Counted from the first letter of the stretch, positions 33,822 through 44,999 are shown. The stretch: 64,000 nt of DNA from Streptomyces sp. ML-6 (GCF_030116705.1 NZ_JAOTIK010000001.1:1376001-1440000); one strand, 5' to 3'. Program-made: numbers and translations. Notes: generated from the sequence alone by a model not told the origin.

Positions 33822-34925
33822 CTACAGGCCGACCTCGCGCATCAGCATGCCCACCTCGGTGTTGGTGAGGCGGCGCAGCCAGCCGGACTTCTGGTCACCC
33901 AGCGGGATCGGCCCGAAGGAGGTGCGCACGAGCCGCTCGACCGGGAAACCGGCCTCGGCCAGCATCCGGCGGACGATGTGCTTGCGCCCCTCGTGGAGGG
34001 TGACCTCGACCAGGTAGTTCTTGCCGGTGTTCTCGACGACCCGGAAGTGGTCGGCGCGGGCGTACCCGTCCTCCAGCTGGATGCCGTCCTTGAGGCGCTT
34101 GCCCAGGTCGCGCGGGAGCGGTCCCTGGATGGCGGCCAGGTAGGTCTTCTTCACCCCGTACTTGGGGTGGGTCAGGCGGTGGGCCAGCTCGCCGTGGTTG
34201 GTGAGCAGGATGACGCCCTCGGTCTCGGTGTCCAGCCGGCCGACGTGGAAGAGCCGCGTCTCACGGTTGGTGACGTAGTCGCCGAGGCACTGGCGGCCTT
34301 CCGGGTCCTCCATGGAGGAGACGACACCGGCGGGCTTGTTCAGCGCGAAGAAGAGGTAGGACTGGGCGGCCACGGTCAGGCCGTCCACCTTGATCTCGTC
34401 CTTGTGCACGTCCACGCGCATGCCCTGCTCGACGACGATCTCGCCGTTCACCTCGACGCGGGCCTGCTCGATCAGCTCCTCGCACGCGCGGCGCGAGCCC
34501 ATGCCGGCCCGGGCGAGGACCTTCTGCAGCCGCTCGCCCTCCTGCTCGGCGCCGGGGTGGGTCTTGGGCGTCCTGATCTCGGGCTTGTTCGCGTACCGGT
34601 CCCGGTTGCGCTGCTCGATCTTGGCGTCGAGCTCCCGGGGGCGGGACGGGGCGCTCCGGCGGCGCTGGTCACCGCTCCTGCCGCTGCCCTGCGCGGCCTT
34701 CGGGCCGCCCTTGGCCCCGCCGCGGGCCGCGGCGCCGCGGCCCTTGCGGGGGCCGTCGCCGCTCTTCTCACCGGGGGCGCCGGCATCGTAGCGGCGCTCC
34801 TCGGGCCTGGGCCTGCGGGGGCGCTGCTCCTGCCGGCCGTCACGGCCGGCGCCGGCACCCCGGGGATTCCGGTTGCCGCCGCTCCTGCCGCCGCCGCTTC
34901 CGCTGTTCCTGCCACTGCTTCGCAT
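33822..34925 (-). CDS. RsuA/RluB-type pseudouridine synthase with disordered N-terminus
   Basis: A 367-residue protein. The first 125 residues are Arg/Gly/Lys-rich disorder (GGGRSGGNRNPRGAGAGRDG). The S4 RNA-binding domain follows (LQKVLARAGMGSRRACEELI, about 132-175), then the catalytic domain with FALNKPAGVVSS and GRLDTETEGVILLTN, which holds the catalytic aspartate. It isomerises uridine in rRNA; in this genomic position it is usually the RluB-like enzyme. The ATG overlaps the scpB stop by one base (TGATG). A TTG three bases earlier is not needed. Confidence 0.92.
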   Translation of the reverse strand: MRSSGRNSGSGGGRSGGNRNPRGAGAGRDGRQEQRPRRPRPEERRYDAGAPGEKSGDGPRKGRGAAARGGAKGGPKAAQGSGRSGDQRRRSAPSRPRELDAKIEQRNRDRYANKPEIRTPKTHPGAEQEGERLQKVLARAGMGSRRACEELIEQARVEVNGEIVVEQGMRVDVHKDEIKVDGLTVAAQSYLFFALNKPAGVVSSMEDPEGRQCLGDYVTNRETRLFHVGRLDTETEGVILLTNHGELAHRLTHPKYGVKKTYLAAIQGPLPRDLGKRLKDGIQLEDGYARADHFRVVENTGKNYLVEVTLHEGRKHIVRRMLAEAGFPVERLVRTSFGPIPLGDQKSGWLRRLTNTEVGMLMREVGL

Positions 34926-35572
34926 CAAAAGTCCGTCTTGTCGTCTGCGTGAGTATCCGGGGTGTCCGGTGCGTCCGGATCGAACGACGGCACACCCTCT
35001 GGTGTATCGGCCTCGATCGCGTCCGCCTCGGGGAGGAAGGGCGCGAGCTCCGGGAGCTCATCCAGGCCACGCAGGCCCATCCGCTCCAGAAAGTAGTTCG
35101 TCGTCCTGTACAGGATCGCACCTGTTTCGGGTTCCGTGCCCGCCTCCTCGACGAGGCCCCGCTGCAGGAGGGTGCGCATGACCCCGTCGCAGTTCACTCC
35201 GCGCACCGCCGAGACCCTCGACCGGCTGACCGGCTGGCGGTACGCGACCACGGCGAGGGTCTCCAGCGCGGCCTGGGTGAGGCGGGCCTGCTGGCCGTCC
35301 AGGACGAAGCCCTCGACCGCCTCCGCGTACTCGGGGCGGGTGTAGAAGCGCCAGCCGCCCGCCACCAGCCGCAGGTCGAAGCCCCGGCGCTGCACGGTGT
35401 ACTCGTCGGCCAGCTCGCGCAGCGCGTCGGCGACCGCCCGGCGGGGCCGCTCCAGCACCTTGGCGAGGTGCTCCTCGGTCGCGGGCTCGTCGACGACCAT
35501 GAGGACGGCCTCCAGCGCGGGCTTGAGGTCGAGATCCGCGACGGTGGAGCCGGTGGTGTCCTGCTGCCTCAT
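34925..35572 (-). CDS. scpB: segregation and condensation protein B
   Basis: A 215-residue protein of two winged-helix domains: LDLKPALEAVLMVVDEPATE near the start, ALETLAVVAYRQPVSRSRVS and VRGVNCDGVMRTLLQRGLVE in the second. The acidic C-terminus (SFDPDAPDTPDTHADD) is unstructured. ScpB dimers complete the Smc-ScpA condensin ring. Its ATG overlaps the scpA stop (ATGA, 35569-35572). Confidence 0.95.
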   Translation of the reverse strand: MRQQDTTGSTVADLDLKPALEAVLMVVDEPATEEHLAKVLERPRRAVADALRELADEYTVQRRGFDLRLVAGGWRFYTRPEYAEAVEGFVLDGQQARLTQAALETLAVVAYRQPVSRSRVSAVRGVNCDGVMRTLLQRGLVEEAGTEPETGAILYRTTNYFLERMGLRGLDELPELAPFLPEADAIEADTPEGVPSFDPDAPDTPDTHADDKTDF

Positions 35573-36639
35573 GCCTTCACATCCTCCTGGGCGTCCTGCG
35601 CCTCGGTGTCGAACTCGTCCGTGACCACGGGTTCGTCCCCCTCTCCCCCGGCCCAGCGCACCAGGAGTTCCCCGAGCGCCTCGTCCTGGTCGAGCGCGAC
35701 GGCCTTCTCCCGGTACAGCTCCAGCAGCGCGAGGAACCGGGCGACGACGGTCAGGGTGTCCGGGGCGTCCTCGGTGAGCGCCCGGAAAGTGGTCTCCCCC
35801 GCCTCGCGCAGCCGCGCCACTACGATCCCGGCCTGCTCCCGCACGCTGACCAGCGGGGCGTGGATGTGGTCGACGTACACCTGCGGCTCGGGCCTGGGCT
35901 GCATCGCCTTCGCCGCCAGCCGGGCGAATCCTTCCGCCCCGATGCTGATCACGACCTCGGGCAGCAGCTCGGCGTGGTGCGGTTCCAGGCCCACGGTCCG
36001 CGGGAAGCGGCGTCCCTCCGACTCCAGCCGTTCGCTGAAGATCTCCGCGATGTGTTTGTACGCACGGTACTGGAGCAGCCGGGCGAAGAGCAGGTCGCGC
36101 GCCTCCAGCAGGGCCAGGTCCGCCTCGTCCTCCACCTCGGCGGTGGGCAGCAGCCGGGCGGCCTTCAGGTCGAGCAGGGTCGCGGCGACGACGAGGAACT
36201 CGGTGGTCTGGTCCAGGTCCCAGTCCGGTCCCATGGCCCGGATGTGCGCCATGAACTCGTCGGTGACCTTGGACAGCGCGACTTCGGTCACGTCCAGCTT
36301 GTGCTTGGAGATGAGCTGGAGGAGCAGGTCGAAGGGCCCCTCGAAGTTCGCCAGCCGAACGGTGAACCGCCCGTCCTCGACGGCCTCGCCCTCCGCTTCG
36401 GGCGCCTCGGGCTCCCCGGAAGCCTCAGGCTCCGACGCCTCCGGTGCCTCGGCCGTCCCCGGGGCCTCTGGCGTCCCCAGTACCTCTCGCGTCTCCGGGG
36501 CCTCTGCCGACTCCGGCACATCCGGTACGCCCGGTGCTTCCGGGTCCGTCGCCGGGTGCGCGGGCGCCGCCCCCTCGGCGGGGAGGGCCGGGGCGGGCGG
36601 TTCGGCGCCGGTGTCCGGGCCGCCCGCCCGTTCCGGCAC
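35569..36639 (-). CDS. scpA: segregation and condensation protein A (kleisin)
   Basis: A 356-residue protein. The first 85 residues are a Pro/Glu/Ala-rich disordered extension with repeated PEAPGT/EAPEA units. The kleisin N-terminal domain starts FTVRLANFEGPFDLLLQLIS with HKLDVTEVALSKVTDEFMAH. A middle region follows, and the C-terminal winged helix binds the Smc head. GTG 36639 has GGGAG seven bases upstream. An ATG at 36702 (MPTTDEPARPLAAP) lies in a different frame and is not used. Forms the condensin core with ScpB. Confidence 0.93.
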   Translation of the reverse strand: MPERAGGPDTGAEPPAPALPAEGAAPAHPATDPEAPGVPDVPESAEAPETREVLGTPEAPGTAEAPEASEPEASGEPEAPEAEGEAVEDGRFTVRLANFEGPFDLLLQLISKHKLDVTEVALSKVTDEFMAHIRAMGPDWDLDQTTEFLVVAATLLDLKAARLLPTAEVEDEADLALLEARDLLFARLLQYRAYKHIAEIFSERLESEGRRFPRTVGLEPHHAELLPEVVISIGAEGFARLAAKAMQPRPEPQVYVDHIHAPLVSVREQAGIVVARLREAGETTFRALTEDAPDTLTVVARFLALLELYREKAVALDQDEALGELLVRWAGGEGDEPVVTDEFDTEAQDAQEDVKA

Positions 36640-36954
36640 GGGCCTGCTCCCGGGCCGCGCCCCAGGGGGCGGCGAGGGGGCGGGCGGGCTCGTCGGTCGT
36701 CGGCATGAGGGTCCAGGGGCTGCGGGACACGGGCGTGGCCGTACGGAAGGGGCCGGGCCGCTCGACCGGCGGCCCCTCAGCAGGCTAAGGGCTGCCCTGC
36801 GGTCCCCGGCGGCGCGGCGCGCGGCGTCGGACGCGGCGCGCCGCGGGCCGGGACGTCCGCGTACGGCCGTGCCGGGACGTCTCCGGCGTCTCGGCGGCGC
36901 CGTCGTGCGCCCGCCAGGGTACGGGACGGCGGCCCCGCCCTGCGGCTGCGCCCC
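36640..36954. other. 315-base GC-rich spacer between scpA and next gene
   Basis: No supported gene. Frames here are open because of extreme GC but carry only Arg/Pro/Ala low complexity without ribosome sites. It may hold a promoter for scpA-scpB. Confidence 0.4.
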
Positions 36955-37556
36955 TCAGCGGCCGCGCAGCCGCCGTACGAGGATGCTCGCGTCGCCCCGC
37001 GACTCCAGGTCCGCGAGGACGACGGCGACCGCCTCGCGGACGATCCGTCCGCGGTCGACGGCCAGCCCGTGCTCCCCGCGCAGCACGAGGCGGGCGTGCT
37101 CCAGGTCCATCAGTTCCTCGGCCGAGACGTAGACGGTGATCTTCTCGTCGTGGCGTTCGCGGCCGCTGGGCCTGCGGTTCGCCCCGCGTCCGCCGCGCCT
37201 GCGCTGCGGCTGGATCGCGGACGCCGCCTCCTGCGCGGCCGACGGGGCCGGCTGCGGGGACCTGCGCCCCGCCTGGGCGGCCGCCGCGACCCGGCCGCCC
37301 TCGCCGCCGCGGCTGCGCGACTCCCCGCGTCGGCGTCCGCCGCGGAGTGCTCCTCGCGCGGTGCGGCCGTGCTCTCCTGCGCGGTGTCCGTCCCGGTTCC
37401 GTCCGCCCCGGCGTCGCTCTCACCGGCGGGGCCCGGCACCCGGGCCTCGCCGTTCGCCTTGCGCCGCCGGTCCCCGGGGGAGGAGGCCTGCAGCCCCATC
37501 CCCCCGGTGGTACGGAACAGTTCGTCGGCCCCGGGCAGACTCACTCGGCGTGACAC
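36955..37556 (-). pseudogene. conserved parA-scpA spacer gene, split by apparent -1 frameshift
   Basis: The N-terminal part starts MSRRVSLPGADELFRTTGGM in one frame. The C-terminal part, from about 37326, continues one frame over: SRSRGGEGGRVAAA, then SGRERHDEKITVYVSAEELM, DLEHARLVLRGEHGLAVDRG and RIVREAVAVVLADLE, stopping at 36955. The span is 602 bases, not a multiple of three. The join fits loss of one C from the CCCC run at 37323-37326. The C-terminus looks like a ribbon-helix-helix-like DNA-binding segment. I recall intact homologues between parA and scpA in other streptomycetes. It may be a sequencing error, a true mutation or programmed slippage. It overlaps the parA end by 16 bases. 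Confidence 0.75.
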
Positions 37557-38701
37557 CGGGCGAGCACCTCCCTGGCGAGCTGGCGATAGGCGGCGGCACC
37601 GACCGAGTTGGAGGCGTACGTGGTGATGGGTTCGCCGGCGACCGTGGTCTCCGGGAAGCGCACGGTGCGCCCGATGACCGTGTGGTAGACGTGGTCGTCG
37701 AACGCCTCGACGACGCGCGCGAGGACCTCACGGCTGTGCACCGTGCGGGAGTCGTACATGGTGGCGAGGATGCCGTCGAGCTCCAGGTCGGGGTTGAGCC
37801 GCTCCTGGACCTTCTCGATGGTCTCGGTGAGCAATGCCACACCGCGCAACGCGAAGAACTCGCACTCGAGCGGCACTATGACCTTGTGGGCGGCCGTCAG
37901 GGCGTTCACGGTGAGCAGACCCAGCGAGGGCTGACAGTCGATCACGATGTAGTCGTAATCGGCCATCAGCGGCTTCAGGGCGCGCTGCAGCGTGGACTCC
38001 CGGGCGACCTCGCTCACCAGCTGCACCTCGGCGGCGGACAGGTCGATGTTGCTGGGCAGCAGGTCCATGTTGGGGACCGCGGTCTTCAGCAGGACCTCGT
38101 CGGCCGACATGCCCCGCTCCATGAGCAGGTTGTAGACCGTGAGGTCGAGTTCCATCGGGTTGACGCCGAGCCCGACCGACAGGGCTCCCTGCGGGTCGAA
38201 GTCGACGAGCAGGACCCGGCGTCCGTACTCCGCGAGCGCGGCACCCAGGTTGATGGTCGACGTGGTCTTGCCGACGCCGCCCTTCTGGTTGCACATCGCG
38301 ATGATCTTCGCGGGACCGTGGTCGGTCAGCGGGCCCGGGATCGGGAAGTAGGGCAGGGGCCGACCGGTCGGGCCGATCCGCTCGCGGCGCTGGCGGGCAG
38401 CGTCGGGCGCGAGGGTGGCCGCGTACTCCGGGTCGGGCTCGTACTCGGCGTCGGGGTCGTAGAAGTGCCCCTGGGGCACCTCGTCGAAGTCGGCGAAGCG
38501 GGCGGTCTCCCGGCCACTCTCGTTGCCGGCCATGGCGTTCACGTGTAGGCCGTCCATCATCTGGGGGGCTGTCGTCATGTGCTGTGGGGTGGAGAAGGCG
38601 CGGACAGCGACGGAGCCGACAGCCTCCAGCCCGTTCGGGCTCTGGCCCCGCGCAGGCATCCCTGGTTGTACACCCCCGGGAGTAAATGTCGACTCATTCA
38701 C
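37541..38701 (-). CDS. ParA-family chromosome partitioning ATPase (orphan copy)
   Basis: A 386-residue protein. A disordered 115-residue N-terminal extension precedes IIAMCNQKGGVGKTTSTINL (deviant Walker A KGGVGKTT, about 133-141), VLLVDFDPQGALSVGLGV (Walker A') and YDYIVIDCQPSLGLLTVNAL (Walker B). Not in the parAB-oriC locus: no parB follows. Its neighbours scpA/scpB also act in chromosome organisation, and this scp-linked ParA is conserved in actinobacteria. GTG 38701 has AAGGAGG 11 bases upstream. Confidence 0.92.
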   Translation of the reverse strand: MNESTFTPGGVQPGMPARGQSPNGLEAVGSVAVRAFSTPQHMTTAPQMMDGLHVNAMAGNESGRETARFADFDEVPQGHFYDPDAEYEPDPEYAATLAPDAARQRRERIGPTGRPLPYFPIPGPLTDHGPAKIIAMCNQKGGVGKTTSTINLGAALAEYGRRVLLVDFDPQGALSVGLGVNPMELDLTVYNLLMERGMSADEVLLKTAVPNMDLLPSNIDLSAAEVQLVSEVARESTLQRALKPLMADYDYIVIDCQPSLGLLTVNALTAAHKVIVPLECEFFALRGVALLTETIEKVQERLNPDLELDGILATMYDSRTVHSREVLARVVEAFDDHVYHTVIGRTVRFPETTVAGEPITTYASNSVGAAAYRQLAREVLARCHAE

Positions 38702-38956
38702 AAGTCGTCTTACCTCCTTGGATGTGACCAGGAAACTTATCGATAGGTCAGCGTGGCACCATGCCGACGATTGGCGACTCTATGGCGTGTCACCGCTTCG
38801 CAGCAACACAATCCGCCGGACCCGGCCCGATGTGTCGGCAATCGAACACCTCCCTGTCAAGGGCATGTGGCCATCACGGCGCACTTTTAACCGGTGTACG
38901 AATCGGTTGAAGAGTTACGTTCGAGACGAGTTGAACGCGCTCCGCGCGGGTGCCGA
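38702..38956. other. parA upstream region, no gene seen
   Basis: Part of the 360-base gap between parA and ald (both leftward). It is less GC-rich than average, with an 8-base palindrome TATCGATA at 38738-38745 and ACTTTTAACC near 38882. It probably contains the parA promoter. Confidence 0.4.
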
Positions 38957-39003
38957 CATGCGTCCGGCCGGACCTTGCTCGGCAAGGTCCGGCCGGACGC
39001 ATG
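38957..39003 (-). terminator. 47-bp hairpin terminator after ald
   Basis: Exact 22-base arms 38957-38978 and 38982-39003 around TCG, about 60 bases past the ald stop. Confidence 0.9.
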
Positions 39004-39061
39004 AGGTTGACGGGAGGTGGGGCGCCTCCCCGCCGCGACCTTTCGGGTCGCCGGAAGGACG

Positions 39062-40186
39062 TCAGCCGAGGAGCGAGCTCAGCTCGACGTGCTCCAGACC
39101 GTGGGCCTCGGCCACCTCGCGGTAGACGACCTTGCCGTCATGGGTGTTGAGGCCCTTGGCGAGCGCGGCGTCCCGGCGCAGCGCCTCGGCCCAGCCGCGG
39201 TTGGCGAGCTCCACGATGTACGGCAGCGTGGCGTTGGTGAGGGCGTACGTGGAGGTGTTCGGCACCGCGCCCGGCATGTTCGCGACGCAGTAGAAGACCG
39301 AGTTGTGGACCTTGAAGGTCGGCTCGGCGTGGGTCGTGGGGTGCGAGTCCTCGAAGCAGCCGCCCTGGTCGATCGCGATGTCGACAAGGACACTTCCGGG
39401 CTTCATCCTGGCGACGAGCTCGTTGGTGACCAGCTTCGGGGCCTTCGCACCGGGGATGAGCACGGCACCGATGACGAGGTCGGCCTCGAGGACCGCCTTC
39501 TCCAGCTCGAAGGCGTTGGAGACGACCGTCTGCACCTTGGTGCCGAAGATCTTGTCCGCCTCGCGGAGCTTGTTGATGTCCTTGTCGAGCAGCGTGACGT
39601 GGAAGCCGAGGCCGACGGCGATCTGGGTGGCGTTCCAGCCGGAGACGCCGCCGCCGATGACGACCGCCTTGCCGGCCGCCGTGCCCGGGACGCCGCCCGG
39701 CAGCACGCCGCGGCCGCCGACCGAGCGCATCAGGTGGTAGGCGCCGACCTGCGGGGCCAGCCGGCCCGCGACCTCGGACATCGGGGCGAGCAGCGGGAGC
39801 GCGCGGTTCGCGGTCTCGACCGTCTCGTAGGCGATGGCGGTGGTGCCCGACTCCAGCAGCGCGTCGGTGCACTCGCGGGAGGCGGCGAGGTGGAGGTAGG
39901 TGAAGAGGGTCTGGTCCTTGCGCAGGCGGTGGTACTCCTCGGCGACCGGCTCCTTGACCTTGAGCAGCAGGTCGGCGGTGGCCCAGACCTCGTCGGCGGT
40001 GGGCAGGATCTGCGCCCCCGCGGCCACGTACTCCTCGTCCGTGATCGAGGAGCCGGCACCGGCGTTCTGCTCGACGACGACCTGGTGGCCGTGACGGACG
40101 AGCTCGTTCACACCGGCAGGCGTGATCGCCACGCGGAACTCGTTGTTCTTGACTTCGCGGGGGATGCCGACCTTCACGTCGATCAC
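39062..40186 (-). CDS. ald: alanine dehydrogenase
   Basis: A 374-residue enzyme, full family length. The start [20 protein letters not shown] and [18 protein letters not shown] form the N-terminal catalytic lobe. NAD binding is at [20 protein letters not shown] (about 172-190). [20 protein letters not shown] and [20 protein letters not shown] are the signature regions. It interconverts L-alanine and pyruvate with ammonia. GTG 40186 is used; GTG 40177 is an equally good alternative. The 134-base upstream gap has repeated CATACCC/ATACCC elements (40213-40231), possibly regulatory. Confidence 0.96.
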   Translation of the reverse strand: MIDVKVGIPREVKNNEFRVAITPAGVNELVRHGHQVVVEQNAGAGSSITDEEYVAAGAQILPTADEVWATADLLLKVKEPVAEEYHRLRKDQTLFTYLHLAASRECTDALLESGTTAIAYETVETANRALPLLAPMSEVAGRLAPQVGAYHLMRSVGGRGVLPGGVPGTAAGKAVVIGGGVSGWNATQIAVGLGFHVTLLDKDINKLREADKIFGTKVQTVVSNAFELEKAVLEADLVIGAVLIPGAKAPKLVTNELVARMKPGSVLVDIAIDQGGCFEDSHPTTHAEPTFKVHNSVFYCVANMPGAVPNTSTYALTNATLPYIVELANRGWAEALRRDAALAKGLNTHDGKVVYREVAEAHGLEHVELSSLLG

Positions 40187-40320
40187 GGTCCTTGACTCAG
40201 AGGGTTACCCGGGCATACCCATACATACCCGGATAGACACTACGTAAATGGAGATACCGCGAACACACGCGGCACAGCCAGTCTAATGAAGGGTTTCGTA
40301 CTGTCTAGCCTTACAAAGCA

Positions 40321-42387
40321 TTATTTTTCTGTCGCTGCACTACGGATTTCGCAGGTCGAGCCCTGCTGGTCCAGCAATCTGTCCGCCACGCCCCGGTGCA
40401 GGCCCGCAGCGGCCGGGTCGCCGAGCCGGTCGAGCGTGTCGGCCAGCCGGAGCTCCAGCGCCGCCTGCAGCCGCACGTCACCGGCCCGCCTGGCCCATTC
40501 CACGGCCTCCCGGCAGGTGTGCAGCGACTCGCGCGGCCGGCCCGCGTACTCCTGGACGCGGGCCGCCTCGCTCAGCGCCCGCGCCTGGGCGGGCACGTCG
40601 CCGAGCCTGCGGTACCCGGCCGCCGCGGCCCGCCAGTTCCGCAGCGCCTCGCCGTACCGCCCGGCGTAGGTGTGGACGGCGCCGAGCCGCCCGTACAGCC
40701 GTGCCTCGTCGGCCCGCTCCTCCCGGGTGAGCCGTTGCGCCAGCGCCCGGCCGTACCAGTCGGCGGCCCGCTGGTAGTCGCCCAGCTCGGCGTAGGCGCC
40801 GCCCACGGATTCCATCGCGCGGCCGGTGGCGTACGGGTCCTTCGCCTCCCGTCCGGCGTCCAGCGCGGCCCGGTACCGGGCCAGCGCCTCCCGGGTGCGG
40901 CCGGTCCCGGCGTCGAGGTCGGCGAGGTTGAGGAGCGCTGCGGCCCGCTCGCGCGGCAGGTCGCGCCGTTCGGCGACGGCCAGCACCAGGCCGTGCAGCC
41001 CGTACAGGTCGGGGGCGGCCGCCTCGGTGCCCTGGTGCGCGGCCAGCGCCCGCACCAGGGCGGCCACCAACCGCCGCGCCAGCGTGTCGAGTTCGCCGTC
41101 CTCGACGGCCATCGCAGCCGAGGCCAGCAGCGCCGGGCGGCGGGTCCGCAGCCATTCGGCGGCCGCCTCGGGGTTGGGGAAGCGCAGCGACCGCGGCAGC
41201 CCGGCGAGCTTGCGCCGGGCCGGGGAGCCCTCCGGGTCGGTGGTCGCCCGGCAGGACTGCAGCAGCCGTACGGTCCGCTCCAGCAGCCGGGCCCCGGCGA
41301 GCTGGATCTCCGCCGGGCGCTCCCGGGTCTCCAGCAGTGTCCGCAGCAACGGGGTGAGGCAGCCGGGCAGCTCGTACTGCGGCCGGCCGGCCCCGTTGCT
41401 GTGCAGCAGTCCCAGGGCCACGAAGTCGTCGAGGGTCCGCTGGGCGGCCGAGACCGAGCAGCCGGCCAGCGCGGAGGCGGTGTGGGCGTCGACGAGTCCG
41501 GCGGGGGCCAGGGCGAGCAGGCGCAGTATCCGGGCGGCGGTGGCCGGCAGGGATTCGTGGACCAGCCGGAAGACCCGGGCCAGCGGGCGGGAGCCGGCGG
41601 ACCGGTCGGTGTCCTCCTCCGGCAGCTCGCGCAGCTGTCCGGTGATGTCGGCGACCGACGCCATGGGCTGGGCGGCGAGCAGCCCGGCGACCATGACCAG
41701 GGCGGCCGGCAGCCCGCCGCACTCCTCGGCCAGGCTCTCGGCGGTCCGCGGGTCGACGGTGATCCTGACCTGTCCGATGGTGCGGGCGAGCATCTTCACG
41801 GCGGCGCCCGGGTCCAGACCGCCGATGGTGCAGGGGCGGACGTCGGGAATCCCGGTCAGCGGGCCCCCGGAGGTGGCGACGACCAGGCAGTCCGGGTTGT
41901 CGGGCAGCAGCGGGTCCACCTGTTCCGCGTCCGCCGCGTCGTCCAGGAGCAGCAGGACGCGGCGGCCGGCGAGCTCCCGGCGGAGCAGCTCGGAGAGTTC
42001 GTCGCCGTCCGCGCCGGGCGGCCCCGTCACTCCCAGTCGGCCGAGCAGTTCGCGGGCGGTGCGCTCGGTGGGGACCGGCATGCCGTCGGGGTCGGTGAGT
42101 CTGGCGCGGAGCAGTCCGTCGGGGTGGCCGCCGTCGGCGAGCAGCCCGCGGGCGAGTTCGGCGGCGAGCGCGGTGCGTCCGGAGCCGGGGCGTCCGGCGA
42201 TCAGCAGGACCCGGGCGCGGGCGGCCTTGCGGCCGGCCAGGGTGTCCAGGCCGGTCCGTTCGATGTCGGCCCGCAGCTGCTTCAACTCGCGTTCGCGGCC
42301 CAGGAGTCGGGGCGGGGCGGTGCCGGACGGCTCCTCGCTGCCCGCCGCCTCGGCCGGGCCGCTGGTGTCCACCGCCTGATCCGTCAC
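40321..42387 (-). CDS. STAND-type ATPase with TPR repeats
   Basis: A 688-residue protein. The N-terminal linker LLGRERELKQLRADI is followed by a P-loop ATPase domain: VLLIAGRPGSGRTALAAELA (about 58-78) and Walker B VLLLLDDAADAEQ. The Walker A lysine position is arginine (GRPGSGRT). A winged-helix-like region (LLALAPAGLVDAHTASALAG) precedes a C-terminal half of TPR-type repeats (RAAALLNLADLDAGTGRTRE, YATGRAMESVGGAYAELGDY). It resembles AfsR/NB-ARC ATPases without the DNA-binding domain; signal unknown. GTG 42387 follows GGAG by nine bases. It stands alone between ald and a Nudix gene. Confidence 0.85.
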   Translation of the reverse strand: MTDQAVDTSGPAEAAGSEEPSGTAPPRLLGRERELKQLRADIERTGLDTLAGRKAARARVLLIAGRPGSGRTALAAELARGLLADGGHPDGLLRARLTDPDGMPVPTERTARELLGRLGVTGPPGADGDELSELLRRELAGRRVLLLLDDAADAEQVDPLLPDNPDCLVVATSGGPLTGIPDVRPCTIGGLDPGAAVKMLARTIGQVRITVDPRTAESLAEECGGLPAALVMVAGLLAAQPMASVADITGQLRELPEEDTDRSAGSRPLARVFRLVHESLPATAARILRLLALAPAGLVDAHTASALAGCSVSAAQRTLDDFVALGLLHSNGAGRPQYELPGCLTPLLRTLLETRERPAEIQLAGARLLERTVRLLQSCRATTDPEGSPARRKLAGLPRSLRFPNPEAAAEWLRTRRPALLASAAMAVEDGELDTLARRLVAALVRALAAHQGTEAAAPDLYGLHGLVLAVAERRDLPRERAAALLNLADLDAGTGRTREALARYRAALDAGREAKDPYATGRAMESVGGAYAELGDYQRAADWYGRALAQRLTREERADEARLYGRLGAVHTYAGRYGEALRNWRAAAAGYRRLGDVPAQARALSEAARVQEYAGRPRESLHTCREAVEWARRAGDVRLQAALELRLADTLDRLGDPAAAGLHRGVADRLLDQQGSTCEIRSAATEK

Positions 42388-42621
42388 GGGCCACGCTCCA
42401 CTTCGCTGCACGCGTCGCCCGCCGGGGCTCCGGACAGGGCGTTCCGAGCGTAGTTCAGACGCGTGGGCGATTTCGGTGGAGCAGGGCGCGGAGGTCCCTC
42501 GATCGGATCATCATCTTTTCCGATCAAGGGGTTTCGTCGGCCCGTGCGGCGGAGCACCGGGGCCCGGACACCCCGGGCCCGCGATCGGCCCCGGTGGCCG
42601 CGGCCCGCTGTCCGCGCCCCG

Positions 42622-43248
42622 TCAGGCCTCGAACGGGCGGGCCGGCCACGGCGCCTCGGCCGGGCGCAGCGAGTCGATCCCGTCGCCCGCGAGCACCGCC
42701 GCGAGCGAGAGGACGCCCACGACGAGGCAGTTGTTGTGCAGCTCCCCCGCGAGCACGCCCCGCACCAGCTCCTGGAGCGGCACCCGGGCCAGCTCCATGT
42801 CCGCCTCCTCCTCGGAGACCTCGAAGCGCTCCCCGTCGGCCTCGGAGAGGTTTTGGGCCAGGAAGATCCGTACGGCCTCGTCGCAGCCGCCCGGCGTGGT
42901 GTAGACGTCGGTCAGCACCCGCCAGTCCTCGGCCTTGGCGTGCGCCTCCTCGTACAGCTCGCGCTGGGCGGCGTGCAGCGGGTTCTCGCCGGGGACGTCG
43001 AGCAGTCCGGCCGGGATCTCCCAGAGCTTGTGGCGCACCGGGTGGCGGTACTGCCGCAGGACGAGGACCCGGCCCTCCCCGTCGAGCGCGAGCACGGCGA
43101 CCGAGCCCGGGTGGACCTGGTAGTCGCGGCGCACGACCGTGCCGTCCGGCATCACCACTTCGTCGGTGCGGACGCTGGTCTTGTTGCCGGTGAAGGGTGT
43201 CTCGGTCGCGATGACCTGCCACTCCTCGGGCGTGTCCTGGAAACCCAT
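42622..43248 (-). CDS. ADP-ribose pyrophosphatase (Nudix)
   Basis: A 208-residue Nudix hydrolase with the ADPRase N-terminal strand region (VRRDYQVHPGSVAVLALD, VLVLRQYRHPVRHKLWEIPA) and the Nudix box from about 84: GLLDVPGENPLHAAQRELYEE, in which the RE-x2-EE metal site is complete (RELYEE). It cleaves ADP-ribose to AMP and ribose-5-phosphate. ATG 43248 has GGGAGG upstream. It follows pyrG, as in other actinobacteria. It may recycle products of the ADP-ribosylglycohydrolase encoded 11 kb away. The 234-base gap to the STAND gene shows no feature. Confidence 0.92.
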   Translation of the reverse strand: MGFQDTPEEWQVIATETPFTGNKTSVRTDEVVMPDGTVVRRDYQVHPGSVAVLALDGEGRVLVLRQYRHPVRHKLWEIPAGLLDVPGENPLHAAQRELYEEAHAKAEDWRVLTDVYTTPGGCDEAVRIFLAQNLSEADGERFEVSEEEADMELARVPLQELVRGVLAGELHNNCLVVGVLSLAAVLAGDGIDSLRPAEAPWPARPFEA

Positions 43249-43264
43249 CTACGTCCTCCCACGA

Positions 43265-43310
43265 AAAACAGAAACCGGGGCACGCATCCTCGGTGGATCC
43301 GTACCCCGGT
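43265..43310 (-). terminator. pyrG terminator
   Basis: ACCGGGG (43274-43280) pairs with CCCCGGT (43304-43310), and the inner bases pair imperfectly (ACG/CGT, ATCC/GGAT). The minus-strand transcript then reads TTTCTGTTTTTCG. Good intrinsic terminator between pyrG and the Nudix gene. Confidence 0.85.
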
Positions 43311-43337
43311 CAACGTTAATGCCTGTGCGGCGCCGGA

Positions 43338-44999
<1,662 letters not shown>

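Noticed and set aside
36425-36730. An alternative scpA start (MPTTDEPARPLAAP) upstream
   Set aside because: It is in another frame and would need a shift; GTG 36639 with a good ribosome site gives the intact kleisin.
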